Below the pieces are notes generated by a model. It worked only from the letters and a program-made list of their open reading frames with translations. It was not told where the DNA came from and did not search any database. A program made the translations under genes and the position numbers. Positions 25,244 through 34,323 of a DNA stretch of 64,000 bases are shown piece after piece. Numbering within the stretch: the stretch's first letter is position 1; every line of letters begins with the position of its first letter. The DNA comes from BOG-908 sp964242115 (GTDB lineage: Bacteria > Pseudomonadota > Alphaproteobacteria > Acetobacterales > Acetobacteraceae), in assembly GCA_964242115.1 (NCBI GenBank), contig CAXSZX010000007.1, positions 124,001-188,000 on the forward strand, written 5' to 3'.

Positions 25244-26581
25244 GCCGTTCTCCACGAACCGTTCCAACCAATGAATAGTATAATTCCCGGCTTGGAACTC
25301 AGACTGTTCGATAATCCGCTGGTGCAACGGTATCGTCGTCTTGATCCCCAGCACCGCGAACTCGTCCAGCGCGCGGCGCAGCCGGGCGATCGCTTCGGGC
25401 CGTGTCGGTGCGTGCACGATCAGCTTGGCCACCAGGCTGTCGTAGTACGAAGGCACCAGGTAGCCGGCGTACAGTGCCGAGTCGACGCGCACGCCTAGTC
25501 CCCCCGGCGGGTGGAACACCTGTACCCGGCCCGGCGTCGGCATGAAGGTTTCCGGGTCCTCGGCGTTCACCCGGCATTCGATCGCGTGGCCGGAAAACCG
25601 CACGTCGGCCTGCGTGTAGCCGAGTGGCTGGCCGGCGGCGATGCGGATCTGCTCGCGCACCAGGTCCACGTTGCAGACCATCTCGGTGACCGGGTGTTCC
25701 ACCTGCAGGCGGGTGTTCATCTCGATGAAGGCGAACTGGCCGTCCTGGTAGAGGAACTCCAGCGTGCCGGCGTTGCGGTAGCCGAGCTTGGCAAGCGCCG
25801 CCGTGGCTGTGGCCCCGATAGCGTCGCGCTCGGCAGCGCTCAGCGCGGGCGAACCGGCTTCCTCCAGCAGCTTCTGGTGGCGGCGTTGCAGGCTGCAGTC
25901 GCGTTCGCCGAAATGCACAACGTTGCCGTGACTGTCGGCCATCACCTGCAGCTCGATGTGGCGCGGGCGGTTGAGGTACTTCTCGAGGTATACCTCATCG
26001 TTGCCGAAGGCGGCGCGCGCTTCGGTGCGGGCCACGCGCCAGGCTTCCTCGAGCTCTTCCTCGCTGTTGGCCACTTTCATGCCGCGGCCGCCGCCGCCGG
26101 CGGTGGCCTTGATCAGCACCGGGTAGCCGATCCCGGCAGCCACCGCGTGCGCCGCTTCCAGGTCCGCCAACGCGCCGGGCGAGCCGGGTACCAACGGCAC
26201 GCCCAGGCTGGCCATGGCGGTGCGCGCGGTGATCTTGTCGCCCATCATCCGGATGTGCGCGCTGGACGGGCCGATGAAGGTGATGCCGTGGTCTTCGACC
26301 ATCTCGGCGAAGCTCGCGTTTTCGGACAGGAAACCGTAGCCGGGATGGATGGCGTCGGCCCCCGTCACGCTGGCGGCAGAGATGATGGAGGCCATGTTGA
26401 GGTAGCTGTCGCGCGCGGCCGGCGGGCCGATGCACACGCTCTCGTCGGCCAGGCGGACGTGCATGGCTTCGGAGTCCGCGGTGGAGTGCACCGCCACGGT
26501 CGGAATGCCGAGTTCGCGGCAGGCGCGCTGCACGCGCAGCGCGATCTCTCCGCGGTTGGCGATCAGGATCTTGCGGAACAT
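25241..26581 (-). CDS. accC: Acetyl-CoA carboxylase, biotin carboxylase subunit
   Basis: A 446-residue ATP-grasp enzyme that carboxylates biotin on AccB, the first step of fatty acid synthesis. Visible features are the N-terminal MFRKILIANRGEIALR, HPGYGFLSENASFAEM near residue 80, the glycine-rich ATP loop KATAGGGGRGMKV near 160, FGERDCSLQRRHQKLLEEAGSP near 217, and EMNTRLQVEHPVTEM near 288. It follows aroQ and accB on the same strand, but a 150-bp repeat separates it from accB. Confidence 0.95.
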   Translation of the reverse strand: MFRKILIANRGEIALRVQRACRELGIPTVAVHSTADSEAMHVRLADESVCIGPPAARDSYLNMASIISAASVTGADAIHPGYGFLSENASFAEMVEDHGITFIGPSSAHIRMMGDKITARTAMASLGVPLVPGSPGALADLEAAHAVAAGIGYPVLIKATAGGGGRGMKVANSEEELEEAWRVARTEARAAFGNDEVYLEKYLNRPRHIELQVMADSHGNVVHFGERDCSLQRRHQKLLEEAGSPALSAAERDAIGATATAALAKLGYRNAGTLEFLYQDGQFAFIEMNTRLQVEHPVTEMVCNVDLVREQIRIAAGQPLGYTQADVRFSGHAIECRVNAEDPETFMPTPGRVQVFHPPGGLGVRVDSALYAGYLVPSYYDSLVAKLIVHAPTRPEAIARLRRALDEFAVLGIKTTIPLHQRIIEQSEFQAGNYTIHWLERFVENG

Positions 26582-26627
26582 GGGTGTCAGATACGCCTAA
26601 ACTTCGAGGCTTGCCTCAGGGGCGAGA

Positions 26628-26779
26628 AGGCAAGGCAAGCAGTTCTTTTTTGAAGAAAAAGACCAAAAAACTTTTGCTGTCTGTAGGTGCGCCGTGGTGA
26701 AGCATCTCGTTTCAGCCGTCCGCGACAGCCGCGGTAAAAGCTTTTTGCTTCCTTCTCCAGAAAAAGAAGCGCTTGGCTT
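26628..26779. repeat. Paired-hairpin element between accB and accC
   Basis: A left GGTTC-type arm, a centre with CCGTCCGCGACAGC and a right CTTC arm (AGCTTTTTGCTTCC...GAAGCGCTTGGC). accB and accC are usually cotranscribed, so this copy probably lies within one mRNA. Confidence 0.9.
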
Positions 26780-26847
26780 CTACCACTGTGGTCGCCTCGA
26801 GGGTCTCGGATGATCACGCACGTGCCTCCGCTAAGGCGGTCGTCGCC

Positions 26848-27309
26848 CTACTCGATCACCACCAGCACTTCGCCGTACTCCACCGGCACGCCCGCACTGA
26901 CCAGCACGCGCCCGATCGTGCCGGCGCGCGGCGCCTTGATCTGGTTGAACGTCTTCATCGCCTCGATCAGCAGCACAGTCTGGCCGGCGGACACGCTCTG
27001 GCCGACGCTGACGAAGTTCGGCGCACCCGGTTCGGGTGCAAGGTAGGCGACCCCAACCATCGGACTCTTCACCGCGCCGGGGTGGGCGGCAAAATCGGTG
27101 TCCTCGGCCGGCGCGACCACGGCGGAGGCGGTCTGGGATTGCGGCCCGGCGGTGAAGGCGGCGGGCACGGCGGCCTGCACCACCGCGGGTGCGCGCTTGA
27201 CGCGGATGCGGCTGTCGCCCTCGGCAATCTCGATCTCGGTGAGCCCGGTGTCGCGCAGTATGTCGGCCAGCACGCGGATTGCGTCGGCGTCGACCGGCAG
27301 GCGGCTCAT
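26848..27309 (-). CDS. accB: Acetyl-CoA carboxylase biotin carboxyl carrier protein
   Basis: A 153-residue biotin carrier. The C-terminal biotinyl domain has the modified lysine in IEAMKTFNQI near residue 116, inside VGQSVSAGQTVLLIEAMK, and ends VEYGEVLVVIE. The N-terminal helix (IRVLADILRDTGLTEIEI) and an Ala/Pro linker precede it. The start overlaps the aroQ stop as ATGA. The usual motif is EAMKLMN; the Thr-Phe variant occurs among alphaproteobacteria. Confidence 0.94.
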   Translation of the reverse strand: MSRLPVDADAIRVLADILRDTGLTEIEIAEGDSRIRVKRAPAVVQAAVPAAFTAGPQSQTASAVVAPAEDTDFAAHPGAVKSPMVGVAYLAPEPGAPNFVSVGQSVSAGQTVLLIEAMKTFNQIKAPRAGTIGRVLVSAGVPVEYGEVLVVIE

Positions 27310-27758
27310 TGGTCTTCGTCCAGCAGCATCTCGGCCAGCGCGGTCAGCGCCAGACCGTAGCCGCGTATGCCCAGGCCGCAGATCACACCCTGCGCCACGC
27401 GGGAGATCAGCGAGGTGTGGCGGAATTGTTCGCGCGCGTGAATGTTGGTCAGGTGCACCTCGACGGTTGGCAGGTCGGCGGCCAGGATCGAATCCATCAG
27501 CGCCACCGAGGTGTGGCCGTAGCCGCCGGGGTTGATGACCAGGCCGCGCGCCTTGTCGCGGCACTCCTGCACCCAGGTGATCAGCTCGCCCTCGTGGTTG
27601 GTCTGGCGGAAGTCTATGGCGAGGTCGAGCGCCTCGGCGGTCTCTGCACACAGGGCTTCGAGGTCGTCGATGGTGGCGGCGCCGTAGAGGGCGGGTTCGC
27701 GCGAGCCTAGCAGGTTGAGGTTGGGGCCGTTGAGGACGGCGATGAGGGGCAGGGGCAT
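27306..27758 (-). CDS. aroQ: 3-Dehydroquinate dehydratase, type II
   Basis: A 150-residue type II dehydroquinase of the shikimate pathway. Motifs are NGPNLNLLGSREPALYG (catalytic tyrosine near residue 25), NPGGYGHTSVAL near 75 and EVHLTNIHAREQFRH near 98 with the catalytic histidine. Arrangement ahead of accB-accC with overlapping codons is common in alphaproteobacteria. Start ATG at 27758 (MPLPLIAVLNGP). Confidence 0.94.
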   Translation of the reverse strand: MPLPLIAVLNGPNLNLLGSREPALYGAATIDDLEALCAETAEALDLAIDFRQTNHEGELITWVQECRDKARGLVINPGGYGHTSVALMDSILAADLPTVEVHLTNIHAREQFRHTSLISRVAQGVICGLGIRGYGLALTALAEMLLDEDQ

Positions 27759-27789
27759 GGAGGCGGCGCGTTAGCACGGACGCAAAGGC

Positions 27790-27931
27790 AAGGAAAGCAA
27801 GGCCTTCTTTTTCGAGAAAAAGAAGCAAAAAGCTTTTGCCTCCGCTGTCGCGGTCCTCGCCGGCGAGCGCGAGACAGCGGAAGCAAACGTTTTTTGGTTC
27901 TTTCTTTCAAAAAAGAACTGCTTGCTTTCTC
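27790..27931. repeat. Paired-hairpin element, near-consensus copy
   Basis: The clearest two-armed copy: GAAAGCAAGGCCTTC stem with GAAGCAAAAAGCTTTTG, the palindromic centre CGCTGTCGCGGTCCTCGC/GCGAGCGCGAGACAGCG, then CAAACGTTTTTTGGTTC stem with GAACTGCTTGC. It lies between the aroQ start and the 3' end of the large repeat-protein gene. Confidence 0.96.
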
Positions 27932-27946
27932 GTAATGGCAGGTCCT

Positions 27947-27995
27947 GAGCCTGCCTGAAAACGTGGCCGTCCCGGGCGCGTCTGCAGGCAGGCTC
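27947..27995 (-). terminator. Inverted repeat at the 3' end of the large repeat-protein gene
   Basis: An 11-bp perfect inverted repeat, GAGCCTGCCTG and CAGGCAGGCTC, with a 27-base spacer overlapping the stop codon. A GC-rich stem in this position could end transcription of the leftward gene, but no U-tract follows, so this is tentative. Confidence 0.35.
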
Positions 27996-30621
27996 AAAGG
28001 TGGATGAGTGCTAGGCCGCCATGCGTACCCACCCCGAGGGTCAGGGCAGAGGCTGTCTGGCTACTGCTGAAATGCAGCGTCGTCGACTGCCCGTCCGCCT
28101 CGGTCAGCGTCACCGCCTCGCCGTTGGCCGAGATCACCGGCGTGATGTTGGCGAACGCGAAGCCCTGCAGCTCGATCACGTCGCCCGAGGAGAAGCCGCT
28201 GATGGTGCCGGAAAAGCCGTTGTTGTCGGCCAGGCTGAGCACGGCGCCGTTGCCGGCGGTGGTGGCGAACGCAACGGAGGTGCTGCCGGCAGCGCCGTCC
28301 AGCTCCACCGTGCCGCCGGTGCCGACCTGGATGGTGCCGGCGCCGGAGACCGGGCCGAGGAAGCCGAGGTTGCCGTTGGCAACCTTGATCAGCCCGGTAT
28401 CGACCACGCTGGCCGAGATGGTGGACGTGCCGGTGCCCGGCGCCGTCAACGTGCCGACCACGGCAACGAACGCGCCCGAGGCGCCGCTGCTGCCAGAGCC
28501 GGGCACCACGATGGAGGCGCCGGCTTCCAGCGTGTAGGTGGACTGTGCGCCGACGGTGAGCGTGGTGGCCGGCGAGCCGCCGCCGCCGGACAGCGAGATG
28601 GTGCCGAACTGGTCGGTGGCCCCCTGCAGCAGCAGCTGCGCGCCGCCCTGCAACGATAGCGCCTGGTTGGTGCCGGGCGCGCCCTGGTCGAGCGTGGCCG
28701 CCCCGCTCACCACCACCTCGCCGGCGCCCAGGATGGTGCCCGCTTCCAGCGACACGCCGCCGGACAAAGTGAGGGTGTTGGCGGTGTTGTTGACGTCCAG
28801 CGACAGCGTGCCGCCCTCCTGCGAGAAGCCGCCGCCATAGCTCAGCGCGCCGCCCAGCGTCATGCTGCCGCCGTCCAGGATCAGCTCGCCCACCGACAGG
28901 CTGAGGCCGGCGGCCAGGTACGTGTTGCCCTGCAGGTCGAGTGTCGCCGGGCCGCTCACCGTGCCGCCGAGCACGCCGCCGCCGGTCAGCGTCAACTGCC
29001 CGCTCTCGACCACGAGCGATCCGGTGTTGTCGATGTAGCTCTGCACCACGCTCTCGCCGCTGCCGTTCAGTTTCTCGAACAGGCCGTTGTTGGTGATGGT
29101 GCCGAACTGTCCGCTGATCGAGGACGGGCCCTTCAGCAACCAGCTCTCGCCCGCGGCGATCTGCGCGGTGACGATTGAAGCCTGCTGCTGGCCGAGCGTG
29201 ATCGTCCCGGTCTGGCTGACGGTGTTGGTGGTGCTGGCGTTGCCGAACTCCAGCGTGAGGTTGCCCTCCAGCATCTCGCCTCCGCCGAGGTTGACGGCGC
29301 CGCTGGAGAGGATCGTGCCGGTGCCCTTCACCAGCCCGCCGTCCAGCGCGTCCGTGCCGGTCAGCGTCAGCATGTTGGCACCCTGGCCGTAGGCGCCCAC
29401 CACCACCAGCGTGCCGCCGGTCTGGTCGAATTGTCCGCCGTAGGCGAGGCTGGGCGCGGTCAGGGTCACGTTGGCGCTGTCGGTCAGCACGGTGCGCGCG
29501 GTGGTCAGCGCGAAGCTGCTGCTGGCGATGGCGAAGCTGCCGGTTTCGAACACCACGCTGCCGGCGCCGGTCATGGTGCCGGCGAGCGTGCTGGTGGAGC
29601 CGTTGCTGGTGGGGGCGGCAAAGGCCAGCGCACCGACCGCCACGTCGATCGTGCCGGTGTTCTCCACGATGGCGGCGATGGTGGCGGCCCCACCATTCAC
29701 CGGGCTGCCGCCGGTCTTGATCAGCGTGCCGGCGTTGGACAGCACGCCACCCTGCTCGGAGTTGGTGATCTGGTCGTTGCCGGTAATGCGCAGCTCGCCG
29801 GTGCGGCCGATGGACAGCGTGCCGCTGCTGGTCTGGCCGAGGTTGACCGCCCCGGTCTGGCTGTAGGTGCCGGCGAGCGAGAGCAGCGAGTTGTTGGCCA
29901 GCGTGAGCCCGTTGAAGTGGCCGCGGCCGGAGAGGACCGCGACCGAGCTCTGCAACGTGCCGTACAGCGTGGCCAGCCCGGTCAGCGTCAGCGTGTTGGC
30001 GCCGGTGCTGATGCTGCCGTTCTGGTCGAGGGTGAAGTTGCCGCCGTAGCTGAGGTTCTCGTTGAGGAAGACGGTGGCGCTGGCCTCCAGGGCCCGGGTG
30101 GACAGCGCGAAGCCGGCGCTCAGCGTGGCGTTGGTGCCGCTCAGCACCAGCGCGCCGGCGCCGGTGACGGTGCCGGCCAGCGTGGTGGAGGTGGACTGGT
30201 CGAGGAACTGGCCGCGGGTGATCTGCAGCCTGGTGCCGGTGGCGAACGAGAACGAGGCGCCCTGGGCGTAGCCGCCGTCCAGGATTGCGAGCGTGCCGGC
30301 GGTGGCGGTCACAGACCCGTCGATGGCCCGGCCGTAGCCGCCGTTCGAAAGGCTGAGCAGGCCGCCGGAGAGGGTGAGCGGGCCGCTGAAACTGTAGCCG
30401 TCGGTGACTGTCAGCGTGCCGCCCGTCATGCTGAAGCCGGAGCTGTTTTGCGTGGTCAGCGAGTCGATCGCGAGCGAGCCGCCGGTGTAGGTGACGGTGA
30501 CCGGCCCGGCGCTGCCGGGGATGCTGACGTCGTCGCCGACCTGCGGCCCGGCCGCCAGGCTCCAGTCCGACAGGGTGGACCAGGTCCCGCTCGTCGTCGC
30601 CGTCCAGGTCACCGAAGCCAT
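27994..30621 (-). CDS. Large beta-strand-repeat (surface or secreted) protein
   Basis: An 875-residue protein made almost entirely of short Gly/Ser/Thr-rich beta-strand repeats of the type ...GAGTL-L-GG..L, likely a right-handed beta helix. The N-terminus (MASVTWTATTSGTWSTLSDWS) lacks a Sec signal. The C-terminal ~80 residues (LSLADNNGFSGTISGFSSGDVIELQGF...HGGLALIHL) match the ending of the next gene's product and may be a secretion or anchoring module. No autotransporter barrel or RTX nonapeptides are visible. A surface/adhesin or matrix role is plausible. The ATG at 30621 follows a purine-rich GAGAGGACGAG. Confidence 0.72.
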   Translation of the reverse strand: MASVTWTATTSGTWSTLSDWSLAAGPQVGDDVSIPGSAGPVTVTYTGGSLAIDSLTTQNSSGFSMTGGTLTVTDGYSFSGPLTLSGGLLSLSNGGYGRAIDGSVTATAGTLAILDGGYAQGASFSFATGTRLQITRGQFLDQSTSTTLAGTVTGAGALVLSGTNATLSAGFALSTRALEASATVFLNENLSYGGNFTLDQNGSISTGANTLTLTGLATLYGTLQSSVAVLSGRGHFNGLTLANNSLLSLAGTYSQTGAVNLGQTSSGTLSIGRTGELRITGNDQITNSEQGGVLSNAGTLIKTGGSPVNGGAATIAAIVENTGTIDVAVGALAFAAPTSNGSTSTLAGTMTGAGSVVFETGSFAIASSSFALTTARTVLTDSANVTLTAPSLAYGGQFDQTGGTLVVVGAYGQGANMLTLTGTDALDGGLVKGTGTILSSGAVNLGGGEMLEGNLTLEFGNASTTNTVSQTGTITLGQQQASIVTAQIAAGESWLLKGPSSISGQFGTITNNGLFEKLNGSGESVVQSYIDNTGSLVVESGQLTLTGGGVLGGTVSGPATLDLQGNTYLAAGLSLSVGELILDGGSMTLGGALSYGGGFSQEGGTLSLDVNNTANTLTLSGGVSLEAGTILGAGEVVVSGAATLDQGAPGTNQALSLQGGAQLLLQGATDQFGTISLSGGGGSPATTLTVGAQSTYTLEAGASIVVPGSGSSGASGAFVAVVGTLTAPGTGTSTISASVVDTGLIKVANGNLGFLGPVSGAGTIQVGTGGTVELDGAAGSTSVAFATTAGNGAVLSLADNNGFSGTISGFSSGDVIELQGFAFANITPVISANGEAVTLTEADGQSTTLHFSSSQTASALTLGVGTHGGLALIHL

Positions 30622-30639
30622 GGTCTCGTCCTCTCTTTC

Positions 30640-30770
30640 GAAGCGGGGTGTTTGCAAGCGGGTCGTCAAAGCGGCTGGCAGAAGCGGGCGTTGGAAGCCG
30701 GTGGTCGGAAGCGGGTCGTGTCGGAACAGGCGGCCGTTCAGCAGGCGGGTCGTCGGCACAGGCGGTCGCC
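30640..30770. repeat. Degenerate tandem repeat between the two large repeat-protein genes
   Basis: Several imperfect copies of a GAAGCGGGTCGT-like unit (GCAAGCGGGTCGTC, GGAAGCGGGTCGTG, GCAGGCGGGTCGTC) in the 204-base gap upstream of the shorter gene. Function unknown. Confidence 0.5.
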
Positions 30771-30825
30771 GGTGCGCCGGCGGGTACGGGTGCGGCCCTG
30801 CCGGAGCCGCCTCGGACGGCTCGGC

Positions 30826-33800
30826 TCAGTTGTGGATCAGCTCGGCGTAACCGCTGGTCGTCGAGGTGAAGGTGAGCGAGGTGAGGTTCTGGGCGCCGGC
30901 GAAGTTGAGCGTGATCTGGTGGCCGTTGGCGTCGCTGATGGTGAGCTGGGTGTCGGCGGCGTTGGCGTAGGTGCCGCTGACCGAGCTGCCCGAGATGCCG
31001 GCAAGCTGGATCATGTCGCCGGCGGTGAAGTTGCTGACGGTGCCGTCGAAGCCCAGCAGGTCATTGTAAATCAGCAACGTGCCGACGCCGGCGAACATCA
31101 CGTGGGTGGCGGTGCCCACGCTGACCCCGGTCTCGAACTGCAGCGTGCCGTGGCCGCCGACGGTGAAGCTGCCGGTGCTGCCCGCCGAGACGTTGCCGTA
31201 GACCTGCAGCGTGCCGAGGTTGGCGGCGATCGTACCGGTGTCGACGATGGCGGTGTTGATTTCCGTCGTGCTGTTGGTCAGGGCCGTCAGGCCGCCGGCC
31301 ACGCTCAGCGTGCCGCTGCCGTTGATCTCCAGGCCGGCGCCCACCGTAAGTGTGCCGCTCTTCTGGACCGCCAGGGTGTCCGTGGTCTGCGTGTTCTGTC
31401 CGGTGCCGATGGTCAGCACGCCGGCCTCGGCGGCCTGACCGGCCAACGCCAGCGTGCCGCCGCCGCTCACCCGCAGCGCGCCCAGCGTGGTGCTGCCGGA
31501 GGCCAGCAGCGTGCCCGGGCCGGTGATCAGGTCGCTGGCCCCCAGCAGGGCGGTGCCGGTCAGGCTCAGCGTGTCTCCCGAAAGCCCGATGCTGCCGGAC
31601 TGGCTGACGAAGTCGCCGGCATAGGCCGCGCTCGCGAGGAGGGCCACGTTGGCGTTGTTGGTGATTTCGAGGCCGGCTGAGAGGTCAGCGAAGCCGCTCG
31701 CGAGAGCGAAGCTGCCGTAGGCCAGCGCCAGCGTGCCGGCGCCGGACACCGTGCCGGCCAGGCTGCCGCCCGACTCCGCGTCCAGCAGCGTGTCGGCGAC
31801 CGCCAGCGTGCCGGTGGCCGCCAGGTCGAGTGCGGCGGCGATCACGCCGGTGCCAGTGCCGCTTTCCGTCAGCAGGCCGGAGACGAGCACCGCGCCGGAG
31901 GCGGCGTTGCTGGAGATGGTGTCGGCGTCGTCGAGCACCGTGTAGCTGGCGCCGGCGGCAACCATCAGCGTGCCGCCGCCGGTCGAACCCGACAGGCTCA
32001 GCACGCCGGTTTGGTCGGCCTGCCTGGTGACCAGCAGGTCCGCGCCGCCGGTGACGGTGTAGGCGCCCACAGTGGTAGGACCGGCGCAGGACAGCGTGCC
32101 CTGGTCGGTGAGCGCGCCGCCGTCCAGCGTGGTCGCACCCGACAGCGAGAAGGTGTTGCCGCCGCCGATGTCGAGCAGGCCGGCGCCCAGCTCGGAGAAC
32201 AGGCCGGCGTCGCCGAGGCTGCCGGTGAGCGTCACCTGCGCGGAGACGTCGAGCGCTGCGACGCTGATCGCGAGCCCGCCCAGCAGCGTGGTGGTGCCGG
32301 CCAGGTCGATCAGCCCCGCACCGGCCAGCGTGCCGCCGATCTGGTTCAGGTAGGGGTCGGCCAGGGTGAGCGTGCCGTTGGCCAGCAGGGTGCCGGTGTT
32401 GGCGATGTCGTCCTGGATCACCGAGTCGCCGCTGCCGTTCGGCTCGGCGAGCAGCCCGGCGTTGCTGATCAGGCCGTAGGAGCCGAGGATGCTGCCGTCG
32501 CCCTCGATGGCCCAGCTGGCGCCGCTGGCGATGGCGACCGTCGCGTTCGACGAGGGGCCCACGTAGATGTTGCCGGTCTGGTCCACCGTGCCGGTCACGG
32601 CGAGCAGGTCCGGCCCGCCGAAGGTCCAGTTGCCGCCGACTTCGGCGGTGCCGGAGACGGTGATGGTGCCGCCGTAGCCGGTAGTGATGCCGCCGTCGAA
32701 GTTGCTGCGGCCGCTGAGCGTGAGCACCGTCGCCTTGGTGTCCAAGTCGAGCACGCCGCCCGACATCTCCCAGTTGCCGGTGTAGGCGAGCGGGTTGGCC
32801 AGCGTCAGCACGCCGCCCTGCTGGTCCAGCGTGGCCACCGTGAGGGTCAACCCATTGGAGAAGCTGGTGTGGCCGGTGCCGCCAGCCCCGCCCAGGCCGA
32901 GCGTGCCGGCGCCGCTGACGGTGCCGCCGATGGTGTTGACGGCGCCGTCCACCTGCAGCTGCCCGATAGCGACGCTGATGACGCTGCTGCTGACCAGCGA
33001 CGGGGTGAGGTGGGAGACCTTCCCGCCGGCGGTCTTGGCCAGGGTGCCGGCGTTGACGATGCCGCCCACCTGCGAGGGGTCGGTGACGTCCCAGTTGCCG
33101 TTGATGTTGTAGGTGGCCGCCTTTTCGATGGTCAGCTTGCCACCGGAATCGCCGCCGGCGTTGCCGTCGTTCGGGCCGAGGTTGAGCTGGTTGGTCTGGA
33201 CGGTGGTGCCGAAGACGTTCAACAGCGCGCCGTTGTCGAGGTAGGTGCGGAACTGCGTGGTGCCCAGCACCAGACGGCCGTGCTCGTTGAACGTGCCGTA
33301 GCCGATGACGCCGGAGAACAGCCCCGGCCCGGTGGCGTTCAACGTGCTGCCGAACAGGTCGAATGAGCCGTTGTTCACCGTGATGTTGTTGGCGTAGGCC
33401 AGGCTGATGCCGTTGAAGGCGAGCTTGGCGCCGTTGTCGAGCACGATGGCGCTGAGCTTGGCGCTGAAGCCTGCGTCGAGGTTGAGCTGGCCGCCGGTGA
33501 TGTGCAGCTCGCCTGCACCGACCAGCGTGCCGGCGATGGTGCCGCCGTCGGCGATGACGAGCGCGCCGGTCTGCACGTCGATGGTGCCGCCGGTCATCTC
33601 GATGGCGGTGTTGAACGTGGCACCCGGTCCGCCGACACTGAACAGGCCGCCGGCCTGCTCGTAGGTGCCGTAGAAGGTGGCGCCGTCGATGGCGGTGAGC
33701 GTGCCGTAGGCGGTGGGCGTGCCGTTGATGCTGCCGTTGTTAATGAGGGCCAGCGTGGTTCCGGCGCTCGTGGTCAGCGTGTAGGCGGCCGCGGCCACAC

Positions 33801-33936
33801 CGGTGCTGATGCCGACGGTCACGCCGGCCACGCCGATATACACCGTGCCGAGGTCGGTGGGCAGGCCGCTCGTTCCCCAGTTGGAGGCGGTTCCCCAGCT
33901 GCCGCTGGCTGGCGACGACCACGTGTAAGCTGTCAT
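30826..33936 (-). CDS. Large beta-strand-repeat (surface or secreted) protein, paralogue
   Basis: A 1036-residue relative of the downstream 875-residue protein: same N-terminal style (MTAYTWSSPASGSWGTASNWG), same Gly/Thr/Ala-rich beta repeats, and the same kind of C-terminal module (LLIYNDLLGFDGTVSNFTAGDMIQLAGI...GYAELIHN). Neither has a classical signal peptide, so a dedicated export route is expected. Cysteine is almost absent. Tandem paralogues on one strand suggest duplication and divergence. The ATG at 33936 is the first start after the 387-base gap. Confidence 0.72.
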   Translation of the reverse strand: MTAYTWSSPASGSWGTASNWGTSGLPTDLGTVYIGVAGVTVGISTGVAAAAYTLTTSAGTTLALINNGSINGTPTAYGTLTAIDGATFYGTYEQAGGLFSVGGPGATFNTAIEMTGGTIDVQTGALVIADGGTIAGTLVGAGELHITGGQLNLDAGFSAKLSAIVLDNGAKLAFNGISLAYANNITVNNGSFDLFGSTLNATGPGLFSGVIGYGTFNEHGRLVLGTTQFRTYLDNGALLNVFGTTVQTNQLNLGPNDGNAGGDSGGKLTIEKAATYNINGNWDVTDPSQVGGIVNAGTLAKTAGGKVSHLTPSLVSSSVISVAIGQLQVDGAVNTIGGTVSGAGTLGLGGAGGTGHTSFSNGLTLTVATLDQQGGVLTLANPLAYTGNWEMSGGVLDLDTKATVLTLSGRSNFDGGITTGYGGTITVSGTAEVGGNWTFGGPDLLAVTGTVDQTGNIYVGPSSNATVAIASGASWAIEGDGSILGSYGLISNAGLLAEPNGSGDSVIQDDIANTGTLLANGTLTLADPYLNQIGGTLAGAGLIDLAGTTTLLGGLAISVAALDVSAQVTLTGSLGDAGLFSELGAGLLDIGGGNTFSLSGATTLDGGALTDQGTLSCAGPTTVGAYTVTGGADLLVTRQADQTGVLSLSGSTGGGTLMVAAGASYTVLDDADTISSNAASGAVLVSGLLTESGTGTGVIAAALDLAATGTLAVADTLLDAESGGSLAGTVSGAGTLALAYGSFALASGFADLSAGLEITNNANVALLASAAYAGDFVSQSGSIGLSGDTLSLTGTALLGASDLITGPGTLLASGSTTLGALRVSGGGTLALAGQAAEAGVLTIGTGQNTQTTDTLAVQKSGTLTVGAGLEINGSGTLSVAGGLTALTNSTTEINTAIVDTGTIAANLGTLQVYGNVSAGSTGSFTVGGHGTLQFETGVSVGTATHVMFAGVGTLLIYNDLLGFDGTVSNFTAGDMIQLAGISGSSVSGTYANAADTQLTISDANGHQITLNFAGAQNLTSLTFTSTTSGYAELIHN

Positions 33937-34246
33937 GCGAACGCCCCCGAGAATGTTCCCCCCCGGGCTCGTGACGGCCCGGCCTGCAAGGCGTGCGCAA
34001 TTCCCGTCCGTGCCGGCGCGGAATTTTCAGTGCGCTAACCAAACAGTAATCGTTTCATAATCAGCGAAACGCGCGCTGTCACGGCAAAAAATGAGCGCCG
34101 CGTCAGCCGCTGTTCGGGCGGGTGCCGAAATGACACGCCGGCTCGCAAAGCCGCCGATCGTTCCGTGTTTTTTTCAATCGAGACGATCTTTCGACTGAGC
34201 CGGGCGAGTGGCGCGCGCGGCAGCCGGCGGCCCGCCTCAGGCCGGT

Positions 34247-34275
34247 TTGACAAGGCGGAATGCCCGTGGCATGGC
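34247..34275 (+). promoter_or_regulatory. Weak candidate promoter upstream of the TIGR02300 gene
   Basis: TTGACA at 34247-34252 is a perfect -35 box, but the hexamer 17 bases downstream (CATGGC) is a poor -10. The 387-base gap 33937-34323, between divergent genes, holds nothing else that I recognise. Confidence 0.25.
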
Positions 34276-34323
34276 CCGCGCCCTTCGGATTACGTGCGCC
34301 AGACGGGCGCCCAAGGGTTGTGC

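Noticed and set aside
28021..33366. Long plus-strand frames opposite the large repeat proteins (up to 749 residues)
   Set aside because: They are antisense shadows created by GC-rich third positions; their composition (Gly/Ala/Arg/Gln runs) is not protein-like, while the minus strand has coherent beta repeats.
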